Positions 30,022 through 41,981 of a stretch of 64,000 bases of DNA are shown in pieces; within the stretch, counting starts at the first letter, position 1; every line of letters begins with the position of its first letter. The notes under the pieces are model-generated. The model was not told the origin of the DNA, ran no database searches, and saw only the letters and a list, made by a program, of their open reading frames with translations. The stretch spans positions 23,856 to 87,855 of the forward strand of contig SKCR01047750.1 in assembly GCA_019454045.1 (NCBI GenBank), written 5' to 3'. The translations under genes were made by a program, and so were the position numbers. Source of the DNA: Zanthoxylum bungeanum (Eukaryota > Streptophyta > Magnoliopsida > Sapindales > Rutaceae).

Positions 30022-32568
30022 TGTAGACAACAGAAATCGGCGACGCTGTTCTAGGCTCAGGGCCTAGTTGGGAGTACGAAATAACATGGAGTCGCCACCC
30101 GGTGTGAACCGGGAAAATGATTTAAGGCCGCACTCACCCCTCGCAAGGGAAGACCTCAAACCGTTGGGTTCGGAATGGTCCCTTACTTATGTCGTTTGTA
30201 ATGAATGGATTTGTGCAATATTAATCAAAACTACTTAACATACATGTACAATGATAACTCAACCTAATTCACATTCATAAAAATAAATCTTACATTTAAA
30301 TTCACATGCTTCGAAAGTAAGTCTTTATTAACATACAACACTTAAAATACATATACAAAAATAAACATGTGGGCCAGTAAATTGGCCACTGCTAATGTAG
30401 GACCTCGCATACCCGATTAGACGTATCTGACGTCAACCGAATACGCCGCGTCCGTAACAGTAAAGTAACAAAGGGTGCCCTCAGGTCTTACCTTTTGGTC
30501 GCTGTCCGGGAGTGCGTTCCGCGGTGCCGGAAGGGTTATCATTCCATTGTTTTCAATGTCCGTTGTTTCCGCTGTTTTGTCCGGGTTCGTCGTTTTCACT
30601 GTTTCGCTCGAATTCTTATTCTCTCTCTTGGGTTATCTTGGATCATTTTAGGCCAATTTGCGTGTGCATGGTTAAGGTTTCAGGGGTTGTTTGGGCAGTG
30701 TTTTGTGACAATTTTTGGAGGATTTTGGGGCTGTTTCTTATGCTTGCAAGTGGTCGGTTTTAGAGTTAGTAGTCTAGTTCTCGGCAGTGAATGGAAGGTG
30801 CTGAGTGTTGCCGTGGCTGGGGTGGTTGGTCTCGGCATTGGCTAGGGTTTCATGCAAGGAGGTGCTGGTGTGAGGGTGTGCTCGGCATGTCAGTGGGTGA
30901 ATGGCTCACGGCTAGGGTTTAGGGCATGATAGTGGATGAGGTGTGGCCTCGGCAGTTGGCAGTGTGGTGGAGTGTGCAGTGAGGGTTCGACCAGGGTAAT
31001 TTTGATGGCTAAGGGCATGAAGCAAAGGTCAGTTTGGTGATGGTTTGTGCTCGGCATTCAGGGTTCATGTATGGTTCTCGGCCAGGGGGTTATTAACATG
31101 TATGGAGGGCAGTGGGCATGGGGGGTTGTCCACGTGAATTGGTCTCGGCATTGGTCAGTTTGGTGATGGAGCAGTGTTCGGTCAGTGAGCTGTGATAGAG
31201 GATGATCAGGCTGTCCCTGGGAGATGCCGAGAGCTCCTTGTGCTGTGGTGATCCCTGGTTGCCGAGCTGTTTGGTTCATTACAGTGGCCGAATCATCCTT
31301 GGCCGAGCAGAAGATGATGAGCTCAGAAGGTGCAGATGTTGTTGATGACAATGATCATGGATGAAGGGCGTGAAGAGAGTGATCTTGATGAGGTGTGGCC
31401 AGTTGTGTCGTGATTGATGGAGATCAAGGGTTCCAGAATTGATGGTGGTGGTGTCGTGGCTAGGGCTGATCAGTGCCGAGAAGAAGAGATCAAGGGGTAT
31501 GTGAAGTTGATCATGATGAAGATCGATGATTCTCCTTGATGAAGGGCCGAGAAGAAGATTAGGGTTGCTGTGAAAATGATGATAGGAGATGATGAGAGTG
31601 GTGTACAGTGGGTGTTAATGGCATGAGGTATTGAAATGGCTTGTTCGGCAGTTGATGATTATGTCTTGGTGAGTTGATGAAGATGAAGGTGATGGTGCCG
31701 AGAGGTTCACGTGATTATGGCCAGTGAATATGCATGGGCTTCAGGGTAAAGGTCAGTGGCGTTGGTGATCAAGATGAAGGTTCAGTGGGTGGATGTTTTG
31801 ATGACCATGCCGAGAAGGGGTGCAGTTCGTGAGGATGCCCAGTGATGAAAGGGTTCCCCTTGCATGAATGATTGATCAATGATTAATGGTGAGCTGGGTG
31901 CATGATTGAAGGAGAAGAATGAGGCGTTTTAGGCTAAAAACCAAAAAATATTCGGTGGAATTGATTGAGGTTTGACAATGATGGATTTGGTTTTTTCGTT
32001 TGTTGTGTGGAGTTGGTGGTGATCAAAAATGGTGATGGGAGGGAAGTTTGTTGGTTTGTTAATTTTCAAAATGGGCGGCTTGCATGTGAAAGGTTGGTGA
32101 GGGGTTCACGTGGGGAAGAAGACAATTGGTGTGGGGGAATTGTTTGGTACGTGGGGCTTGGTGCATTTTGAGTTTGTTATTGTATTTTTGTTTGAATTAT
32201 TTGTTTATTTTTGTTAAAGTTGTTATTTAATTGGTTGGTAATTTTTAATAATTTAATTTAATTCAAATTAATTTAATTGGTTGGTAGATTTTAATTTTGC
32301 ATGGAAGTTAAAGGGTCACAAGCAAGGAAAATTAGAGAGAGAGAATATGTGTGAGAAAGAGCGAGGAAAAGGTTCCGAGCGAATGATGATTTTGAAACGA
32401 AAATGCGACGACAAAACCCGAAGCAAAACGAGCGAATAAAATCCACCAAAATGTCAATTCCTGACTTTCCCTTTCCGACGACCGCTTTCCGCAACTTCCG
32501 TAACTAAAAAGTAGTGCCTCCATACGAGGCTCATCATTGGGCTGGTATGCAAAAATGCAATGCCTACA
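30022..32568 (-). repeat. Element H 5' LTR
   Basis: It is 2547 bp and nearly identical to 20848-24126 outside the duplicated block. It ends next to the duplicated target CTAAT (32569-32573). Confidence 0.93.
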
Positions 32569-34591
32569 CTAATCTATTAATTTTATGAGGTCAAATGATT
32601 ACTAGTATCTAACAGATTGATTGATTGATTTGAAATTGTGAAGATTTTGAATTTAAAAAAAAAAAGTAAATAAAATTGCACGAAAGTAGGTTTAAGAAAA
32701 TTAAATATTAGGAAACTATCTAGGGTTGTGAATCTTCCAATATCATTTTAAAGATGAAGTGGTTATTTCATTTTTGTGTAATATATCGGTTTATTAACCT
32801 GGAACACTAAATTATGCGAAAGCATCTGTCGACGGTAAGACGCAAATACCCAGTATAACCCAATTGAACCATATGTCTATGTCAACCAAATTACATGGAT
32901 TCATTAAGTTTAAGTTCCAATTTTGGCTACCCCCACCCGACAGATATATGTCTATCCTGTAAGGTAATCTATTAAAGGGTTATTTATCCTCAAGGAAGAT
33001 CGTGGGCTATTAAGTCTAATGCTGAAACCTAAGACTCCTTTGTCAAGTTTATTTTAGATTTACCAGATCAATCTTATTAGTGGCCAATTAACAAGATGCA
33101 TTAAGCTTAAGACTTAAGACTTAATAAGTAAACCTTTAAATTACCCAAACTATAAAATAACCCCTTATAAACCGGTGATATTAGAATTCATTTCGACCCT
33201 AGATAACTAACTTAGTTACGACACATAACTAGGGCTAGTAAAAACTTAAAAATAAAAGACATAAATTACAATGCTGAAAAGTAAATGCGGTAAAATAAAT
33301 ACTGAAAAGTAAAATTACAATAAAATAAATGCTAAGGTAAAAGGATCTACTTTTACTACTACTAATTTAGATATCTCCCTTAATATGATATATTAACTTG
33401 TGATTATATTACCAACCAGCCATATAGGCGGTAACCTGATTAAGTCAAATTAAGTCCGACCAGCCATATAGGCGATATCAAAATTTGTCCATAAACCTGC
33501 CATATATAGGCGGTAAGAAAGTTTAATTACCAACCGACCAATCTGGCGCTATCCTTGTTTAGTCAGATTAAAACCAGTTTATAAATGACTACCAACCGGC
33601 CAATATAGCGGTATCCTCATTAAGTCAAATTTTAAATAGTGAATATATTATAATTAAGGGAGATTAATCTAAATAGAAATAGTAAAAGAATTACATTTCA
33701 CCCTAGCAGGGGGAAGTTACCTCCTTATGGTTGAATAGTAAAAACTATAAAAGTAAAGAAAGTACATTACTATTACTATTACAGAATGTAATTAAAATTA
33801 ATTACAAAACTGAATTTAAAATAAACTAGATAGAAAACTATATATTTACATCAGAGAATTCAGAGAGGAATGTACATCTGAAACTGAAATTTCGAGCTCT
33901 ATTTATAGGCGTCAATAAGCCCAGCGCGTCGCGACGCGAACGTTTCTTCTTGCATCGCGACGCGCTGACGTGTCAACGCGTGATTGGTCCATTTCAGATT
34001 CTTATCTGCCACGTGGCAATTCGGATAAATAAGTCAATAATTGAGCTGACGTGGCGAAAGTGATTATCGGCACCGTAGGATTGCGACACGTGGCACACTG
34101 TGATTGGCTGATGATGACGTGGCTGACATATGGCAGGTTGACTCGGTCTTCTGCTGACGTGGCGATGATGTGGCTGACACGCCAGATGACACGTGTTGAA
34201 ACATGGCCATGGCGATTGTCGGCACCATATGATGATGACACGTGGCACGGCACACGTTAGCAGATCGGCTGGGATGGTGACATGTGGCACGGCGCACGTT
34301 AGCAAAGTCAAACTTCTCAGATTCTGACACGTGGACCCGGCGCACGTTAGCATGGAGCGGCGCACATTAGGCGTCGCGACGCAGCCTGGGCATCGCGACG
34401 CGTCAATTTACAAAAATGCCCTTTTGTGTTCTTTTTCACTGTTTTGGCCCCAAATCACCTCCAGAATGTCCTGAAACTTTATTTATCTACAAAATAACAC
34501 AAAACACATCAAAATATTCACAAAAGTCTAGAAATTATACAAAATTTTAAGTTAAATGAGTGGGAAATAGTTATATAATTACCACTCATCA
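32569..34591 (-). repeat. Element C 5' LTR, main piece right of H
   Basis: It continues the LTR broken at 20847 and matches 11048-13031. It carries the CTATAAATAG box (33899-33910) and CACGTG cores at about 34010, 34087, 34190, 34239 and 34326. A sixth core present in the partner LTR is mutated to CATGTG near 34281. Confidence 0.9.
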
Positions 34592-34924
34592 CATCGCGAC
34601 ACTGAGCATCAGACCTAAGAGCATCGTGACTCCCATTCTTCCGCGTCGCTATGCCGAGATGCTCAGCTCTCACAGTTGCTCTCACACTTTCGAACATCTC
34701 GACTCCTAAGAATCCGTGTCGTGACTCCGTGTCGTCACGACACTGACTCTCGCAGAGTTTTCAGACTCCGATTTGGTCCCTGTTTTTTCCTACGGCCTTG
34801 TATCGGAATATAGTTTTTATTAAAATATTTTAAAATACACTTATCATTGATATCCTTGGGTTAGACCCACTTCCACTGTGCGGGGCACCGATCCGACCCT
34901 ATGGGTTTGACAACTGCTCCAACA
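34592..34924 (+). repeat. Element B 5' LTR, last segment
   Basis: It aligns with the end of the LTR at 58180-58444, sharing GGGTTAGACCCA, TTCCACTG and the terminus CCAACA. It ends three bases before the primer site. Confidence 0.85.
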
Positions 34925-34927
34925 GAA

Positions 34928-34940
34928 TGGTATCAGCGCA
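34928..34940 (+). other. Primer binding site of element B
   Basis: TGGTATCAGCGCA resembles the initiator-Met primer site TGGTATCAGAGC with one substitution. Confidence 0.8.
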
Positions 34941-35685
34941 GGTCTTTACCACACAACACATGTTTTTAAATCTATGCCACAATAATTTTAATTTAATTAT
35001 GCATAAGTCATATTGGATATATATTACATGTTTTAAATTAAAATTTTGACCTAACAATATTAATGACTTGATTGTCATAAATATCTCATGATTAGGTGAT
35101 TACTTTTAATAAGTATTAATAATATTGGAGTATTATTGGAAGGTCCATCGTGTCAATACGGAGATGAATGAATTCTTACTACTTATGATCAAGACCGTCA
35201 TTATTTTGAGGGTATAAGTGCTCGGAACTTAGGTCGCTCCGATAAAATATTAGATATAGCGTGATAAGTTAACACATTCACCCAATACCGTCATTATTGT
35301 GAGGGTGTACATACTAAGCTCATTAGTGTACATTGACAAGTATACATCTGGAATACGTCTTAATCCAATACCATTATTATTATGAGGATAAGAAATAGTT
35401 CAAGACCAAACTAGGAGTCACATGAATGTGATTGACCTTGAAGATCTACCTAATGAATTTAAAAAGGCTAAGACCATAATTGTTGTGAGGCTGGAATAAA
35501 TTTCATGGGATCCACTGCCTGTTATGAAATTTTGATAGTCAAATTTCTATTTTTTCATTAAGTGAGATTACATAATTACGTAAAGTAATGGGAGAGCACT
35601 AATAGATTTAAAATTCCATAATCAATTAGTGTTATTATTTTGAAATGAAAAATGTTCTGCTACTATTTATAACGTTGACTTGTAG
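34941..35685 (+). other. Leader of element B
   Basis: No gene is seen. The word ACCGTCATTATTNTGAGGG occurs near 35194 and 35287, with weaker forms near 35369 and 35473, about 90-100 bp apart, so the leader is a decayed tandem array. Confidence 0.6.
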
Positions 35686-36410
35686 ATGGTTGCCGTAAAT
35701 CCATTGATGCGACTCTTGGATTCCAATAAACTAAAAATCGCTGAAAACTATTTCGAATGGGAAATGAACATTCACCTTATCTTGGAGTTTGAAAAGTTTA
35801 CTTATGTAACTATCAATCCATTGCATGTTGAAATCAATCATGAATCCACTCCTGAAAAGCGAGTAACTTTTGCAAAATGGAATGATGGTAACCTGAATAT
35901 GAAATCCTACATTTTAGTATCGATGGTTCCAGATTTACTCAAACAGTACATAGATGTACCAGATGTTTGGAGCATTATGTGAACACTCAATGAGTTGTTC
36001 GAGACAAATCAAGAAATTGAAATATATCGGAGGTCTAAGGAATTGTTCCGCACTGAACTCAAGGATGGATGAGCTGTCAACATTCATGTTTTGAAAATGA
36101 TCGACCAGATCCGATATCTGGAATGACAGGGCATTGTGATTGATGAACGGCTGGGCCGTAATTTGATTATGTCTCTTTGCCTGGAACTTATGCTGGTTTT
36201 ATGTTAAACTTCCACATGCATTCGATGCAAGCCAGCTATGAAGAACTTCATAATATGTTACGCACGGCGGAACAATATTTGAAGAAATGCAATCTCATTA
36301 TGTACCTCCATGGTGGAGCAAGATCTTCTAAGACTTATAGGAAGAAGATTTCAAAGAAGAACTCCAAGAAGCGTAAAACTGTAAGACCGCATGTAGCTCG
36401 TGATAAATGA
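35686..36410 (+). pseudogene. Element B gag (broken)
   Basis: The copia gag starts at 35686 (MVAVNPLMRLLDSNKL) with FEWEMNIHLILEFEKFTYV. It is interrupted by a stop at 35980, further stops near 36070 and 36124, and a frame change before the basic stretch near 36330-36400. Its equivalent in element A begins with the same FxxWExxL pattern. Confidence 0.78.
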
Positions 36411-36489
36411 TTGTCCAAAGCTAAAAGGAAGGACATGACCTTCAGGTACGCTTTGTATTTTTCCTATTATTGATATCTCATTAGCCTTA

Positions 36490-37880
36490 TATGCAAATAT
36501 TGGATGGGTTTTAGACATCGACAATCCTACTCATATTTGCAAGTCCATGCAAGCCATGAGGGTTAAAAAAACGTTGAATAAATGGGAGATCCAATTTAGA
36601 GTTGGCAATGGCGAGACATTGGATATCAAGGCCATAGGAATGGTTGTTCTAGATCTCTAATGGATGTAAATTAGATTTAATTGACTGTTATTATGTACCC
36701 TCCCTTATTAGACAAATAATATATTTACCGATATTGGACAGAGAGTGATACAATATAAACATTAAAGATATTGCTTTTATGTTTATATGATAAAGACAAC
36801 AATTTGATATGCAAATGTTCTTTATCTAATAGTCACTATTTTGGAAACATATAGAGATGTCTTTAATGTAGAGGAAAATACAAGTATGAAATCTGAATTA
36901 AATAATACTAAATTATGGCATATGAGATTGGGCCATATAGATATTAGACGTCTATCCAAATTGGTAAAAGATGGTTTGATTGAAAATCTTACCTCACATC
37001 ATTATCTGATTTGTGAGTCATGTATCCAAGGAAAGATGACAAATGCCACTTTTCTTGGTGTTGGATACCGTTCTGGAGATTTATTGGATCTAATACACAG
37101 CGATGTGTGTGGTCCATTAAATCATGTTGCCCATGATGGTTCAACATACTTCGTGACTTTCACATATGATAAGTCTAGATATGGATATGTCTATTTGATG
37201 AGACATAAATCGGAAACATTTGATAAATTCAAAATATTCTGAAATTAAGTAGAAAAATTAACTAGTAAATTCATCGAGTGCCTTCGATCAAATCGAGGTG
37301 GTGAATACATGAGTAACGAATTCTGAAATTATTTAAGGGAGAATGGAATTCTAGCCCAATATAGCCCACCAGGAACACCTCAACACAGTGGTGTGTCTGA
37401 GCGTAAAAATCGTACTTTGTTGGATATGGTTCGAACCATGATGAGCTATACAGATCTTCCATATTACCTTTGGGGTTACACTTTATTTACCCATATACTT
37501 AATATGGTTCCATCGAAAGCTGTTTCTATGATCTCCTATCAAATATGGTTCGGTAGAAATCCAAGTCTTAGATATTTAAAGATTTGGGGTTGTCCTATAT
37601 ACGTTAGAGTTGCACAGCGGGATACACTAGCACCCAAGGGGAATAAATATGTTCGTTGGATATCCTGAAAATTATTTGGGATATCAATTTTATGATTCTG
37701 AGCAACGAAATGTATTTGTTGTTCACTTTGCCACTTTTCTTGAAAATGAATTTTTGAGAGAAAGTTGGAATTGTAGTAAAATTGAACTTGATGAGTTTAA
37801 TTCCAACAGTAAGGAACCTGAAATGGAACCAGAGATCCAACTAGGTGAAGGATCTACAAATATTTATTTATGGACTTAAA
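36490..37880 (+). pseudogene. Element B protease and integrase (broken)
   Basis: The protease active site reads LDIDNPTHIC, so the D-T/S-G motif is lost. The pre-integrase segment LWHMRLGHIDIRRL begins near 36913. Integrase core motifs include LIHSDVCGPL, SNRGGEYMSNEF and GVSERKNRTLLDMVR, separated by stops near 37240 and 37325. The C-terminal linker runs to about 37880. Confidence 0.83.
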
Positions 37881-38860
37881 CAGGCATCCCGAACCAGGAA
37901 TCGTCATTTTGATTAGATAATTAGATTATCTGGATTCATCAAGAACGAGTATGAACCGTGTGTTTATAAGAAATTTAGTGGGAGCATGATAGTTTTCCTA
38001 GTCTTGTATGTAGATGACATTCTTATCATTGAGAATTATATAGGTATGATGCAAAGTGTGAAAGACTACATTTGCAAGAACTTATCCATGAAAGATATGA
38101 GTGAATCTTCTTATATATTAGGTATAATGCTTTACCGGGATAGAGTTAGGAAGCTTATAGGGTTATCACAATCGATGTACATAGATAAAATGTTAGAAAG
38201 GTACGGTTTTACCAACTGCAAGGCAGCAAATGTACCTTTCTGATACGACATACATCATTCGAAGTATAATTTATATTATGCTATATTCAAGACTTGACAT
38301 TAGTTTCAGCGTCAGTATGACAAGCCGATATCAATCTGATCCATGTAATGATCATTCGACAGTCATGAAACATATCCTGAAATATCTTAAGGGTACTAGG
38401 GATAAGTTTCTAATATATAGAGAAGATGAGCTATAAGTTAAGGGTTATACAGACTTCGACTTCTAGGGAGATCCAAATGATAGAAAATCTACATCATGAT
38501 ACATATTTACCCTTAACAGTAGTGCAATTAGCCGGCGATGTTCAAAGCAAGGCTCAACAGTTGACTCCACCACTGAGGCAGAATTTATAGCGACTTCAGA
38601 AGCTACTAAAGAAGCTGTTTGGATTAGAAATTTTATCACAAAACTTGGCGTTGTGCCTAGTGTTGCAAATTCAATCCCATTGTACTGTGATAATAGTGGA
38701 GCCATTGCGTAGGCTAAGAAGCCGAGGGCACATTCCAAGTCTAAGCATGTGGAAAGAAAATATCGCGTGATTAAAGAGATTATTGAACGTAAATACATAA
38801 CAGTATTGAAGGTTCAAGGACTAAACAACATAGTAGACTGGCTTACTAAGGCCTAACCTC
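37868..38860 (+). pseudogene. Element B RT (N-terminus deleted) and RNase H
   Basis: The text jumps directly from the integrase linker to IY-LKQAS near 37868-37890, so the N-terminal half of RT, including the first catalytic aspartate, has been deleted. YVDD is intact at about 38009. RNase H keeps TEAEFIATSEATKEAVWI and LYCDNSGAIA but has stops near 38436, 38464, 38497 and 38711. Confidence 0.83.
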
Positions 38861-38935
38861 TTAAGTTATTCGATAAATATATGGAGGAGATGTGACTGTG
38901 GTACCATCCAGATTGGCACTAAGTAAGTGGGATTT

Positions 38936-40118
38936 TGTTGGAGTTGGTGCTTGGAGTGCCAATTCGAATAATGTATTGTACATTTTATTATTTATTAATA
39001 AAATAACTACATTTTCATTTCAAACCTTACTAATGGTAATGCAATTATACATATTAGATAGATGTATAAATATACTAAGAATGACATCGACCTTAGAATA
39101 GTCTTGTAGTAAAACTAGACACTATGTGGTCTGATATTGGGATAGTATTACTATTATAAACTATTCTTAAAGTATATATATTCATAGTGATTGGTTTTGG
39201 AATACGCTCGAATTCCTATAACCTAGAAGACTAGCACATATGGTATATTGGAATTGGAGTTCCAATGGTTTAACCTAATATACCATGAGCTTTGGAAGCT
39301 CGTATAGACATGTGGGTATTGGTTGGATCGAATACTGAATGACTTATATGTGATTCAAAATAGTTGGAAGTACACACAACCGTCAATAGGAATCTCATCG
39401 AGTCGAGTAGCATATGTAATCCTTTGACTATAGGATACCATTGATTTTGTATTAGATCTTCAACACTTTGATATTATGTATGTCAGAAACCTTTCATGGT
39501 CTGGCCTCTAGATGTTTGTTGGGTGTGGACCGATGCACTCGTTATCAAGTGCAAATCAAGATAGGATCCATCTGCCCGTATGTGTACTATAAGAGGTATC
39601 AATGTGAGTAAGTCACGATTCTTATGACTTTGGCCAAAGCCAATCACCTAGGGTGGATCACATCAGTTGTAAAGAATAGTGGACATGTCGACATGAGATG
39701 TGCACCTCATAAATTTGACAGTGTATTATAATTTTCCTAAGCATAACTCGGATAGCATTCGACAGAGGGATTGATAAACATATGTGATGACCTCGATTTG
39801 TATATTTCAGAAAGGTCGTTCGTGTTCTTCACGAATTCGGAGGTGGCCGAAGTGTGTACATATTAGTAAGCTTATATGACGAACGTGTCTGAACTTAAAG
39901 AGTACCAATATGAAATGTTCTCGTTGAACACTTGGGTAGCTGATTAATTTTGATAAAAGATAATTTTCGATATTATAATTATCAACTAAGATATTCAAGT
40001 GTTATTGGTTAACATTGACTATGTACTTTGACCTAATTGGATTAATTGGATTAATTCAATATTTACACAAGGACTTTGTCGTAATTTCATAATTATCTCT
40101 ACCATTTGAGGATATTAT
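38936..40118 (+). repeat. Element B 3' LTR, first part
   Basis: It starts TGTTGGAGTTGG after the tract AAGTAAGTGGGATT (38921-38935). From 38967 it matches 56005 onward. It is broken at 40118 by element D. The remaining half is not seen on the far side of D, so it was lost with the 5' end of D. Confidence 0.85.
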
Positions 40119-41981
40119 TTTTAGTGTCCTACACATGCCCAAGGTCTCTAAACAAGATTTGTGTGTGAATAAATTCAAGATAACTTGCGGAATACTTACA
40201 TTGAACTGATGAGAAAATTCAAAACTTTCCAATGGATGTAGAAGCTCCAAGCCTTTAGTTGAGTTCAAAACTCTTGGGTGAGTTTCCCTATCACCTTAAA
40301 AGGACTCCTTAAGTGCTAGCTTTTATGAATTTTTGCAACAAAAATTCAAGAACAATAGGGAGCTATGTTCGGCCAAGAAGGAAAGAGAAAGGGGAATAGT
40401 GTTTTCCAAAAACTTGTTTCAAAAACATAAAGTGTTGTGTAAAACAAGAAACTATTAAATGATGCCAACTACTCACATCAACTTGCCAAACAATTGATGT
40501 AAGTTGTGGGTCTCACCCAATTAAATTCCAAATTCAAGTTGGCTAACACAACACACTTTGGGTATGGGTTCGTTTAATCCGACTAAACGAATTTTCCGTC
40601 GCTAAATAATTAAATCCAATTTAATTAAATAATTATGCCTCGCAAAATTAATACGAAAGTCGCTTACAAATTAATTCTAAATTAATTCGTTCACTTGAAT
40701 TAAAATCCAATTTCAATTCCGCATTCAAATCCAAGTTCAATTAATATATCCAATATATTATTTTAGCCCAATTAAATAAATTAATTAGTAAAATACAATT
40801 AAATTATTAAATTTACTTTGCCAATTAATTCCAAATTAATCACGTTCTCTCTTCTAAACGAATTTAATCCCAGATAAATTCTTACCGCAATTAATCCCAG
40901 ATTAATTTTCTCTCTCATAATTAATCCCAGATTAATTATGTTCGAGTCAAATGTCATTGGTGAATCTTTAGGAAATGACCCAAGAGATCCATATATATGT
41001 TGGCAGTAAATACGGTCATCGGACTATCTGAACACATGCGTACCTCATACCATGTTCTCACTGATTTACAAGACATGGTTGGCTTCTAGCAAAGCATCGT
41101 GCCTACCCAATTCTCCAGAAATATTCAACGAGGAATATATAATCTGTATCAGGCGTAGTATACAATGTATTGCGTAATATGATCCAGTATCGGATGTCAC
41201 ATGCTAGGCCTAGGGCTGGAATTGTGTCTGCCCCATACAAAGCATATATAAGATCACTAGCAACTAGTCTCTGTAATCGGATAATCATGACCTAGTTATA
41301 CTATCATGATAGCTGCAGCATTTGAGAGTACTAGTTCTGTATCATGCATGATCATCATCTCCATATGACTGAAGTGATACTTTCATCTTGACATCACACC
41401 CAATACACTACGATTCTCAGTAAACCCAGAAGAGGCGTACACAGAACCTGTTAAAGCTTCGGATGACCAAAACCAAAGTATATTGATCGTCACAAGTATT
41501 AGCGATGCAAGTCTCAGGTTAAGACCACATACACATACCCTGATTCGGATTCTCATAGACACATAGTCATAATATCAATGGGACTCTGAGGGGTCTATCC
41601 AGAGCAAAGCTGTTCCCGGTCCAACAGCTAACAGAACCTCCTATCACACTTGCATAAGTATCCAATACTTAAATATATAATAACTATGATGTTAAGCTTC
41701 CATAACGTGCACAAGTGTAATACTAGCCTATTCTGCATTATCGATGTCCAGTCTCGATAATACTACGACTAGGGATATTTAATGATTAAACCTTTCGTGG
41801 TTTAATACTGTCTCATATCTTATTAATCTGGAACTAATCATATGGACTTTTATCATTTATATATCCAAGTAATCCAATTATAAAATAATAAAAGAGTAAT
41901 TTCCTTTGTCACATAGTTAATTTGTACAAAAACACCATGTCTTTTACAAATAGTGATGCTTTTGGTCATAATTGTCCAACA
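40119..41981 (-). repeat. Element D 3' LTR
   Basis: It matches the inverted A LTR along its full length. It ends CCAACA, and the inverted purine tract ATCTCCCACTT (41982-41992) follows. Its first two bases are TT instead of the expected TG. Confidence 0.88.

Larger units (their letters stand above)
20848..32568 (-). mobile_element. Non-autonomous Ogre/Tat-derived element H carrying a LOG gene
   Basis: The 11.7-kb element is inserted in the 5' LTR of C, bounded by TGTAGACAAC at one end and ATGCCTACA at the other, with a perfect duplication CTAAT (20843-20847 and 32569-32573). It is read on the minus strand: 5' LTR 30022-32568, primer site 30001-30018, 3' LTR 20848-24126 preceded by a purine tract. 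The interior lacks protease, RT and integrase. It holds a short gag-like start, a pol linker fragment, an intact LOG gene and large minisatellite arrays. The two LTRs differ at only about a dozen to fifteen sites over 2.5 kb by eye, plus one large duplication, so the insertion is recent. Replication would need another element's enzymes. Confidence 0.92.
10962..34591 (-). mobile_element. Athila-like Ty3-gypsy element C carrying a LOG gene, interrupted by H
   Basis: It is read on the minus strand. LTRs of about 2.07 kb start TGATGAGTGGTAAT and end GGTCA. A primer site of the tRNA-Asp type lies at 20733-20749 and a polypurine tract at 13032-13043. Gag, protease, RT with FMDD, RNase H and integrase follow in gypsy order, and an intact LOG-family ORF lies between integrase and the 3' [17 protein letters not shown](V/I)NLMP and the gag wording fit the Athila lineage. 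Gag-pol carries at least nine stops or frameshifts. Without H the element would be about 11.9 kb. Confidence 0.92.
1..40118 (+). mobile_element. Outer Ty1-copia element B, interrupted by nested insertions
   Basis: This is the host element for most of the window. Its 5' LTR starts upstream of the window and survives as three pieces (1-490, 10284-10961, 34592-34924) that read continuously once elements A and C are removed. A primer site follows at 34928, decayed gag-pol runs from 35686 to about 38860, a polypurine tract lies at 38921-38935, and the 3' LTR begins at 38936 with TGTTGGAG. The 3' LTR matches position 1 onward from about 39996, which ties the two LTRs together. Element D breaks the 3' LTR at 40118 and the rest is not recovered. 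An independent LTR of the same family (56005-58444) supplies the uninterrupted sequence used to see the breaks. Every coding domain is broken, so it is not autonomous. Confidence 0.85.
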
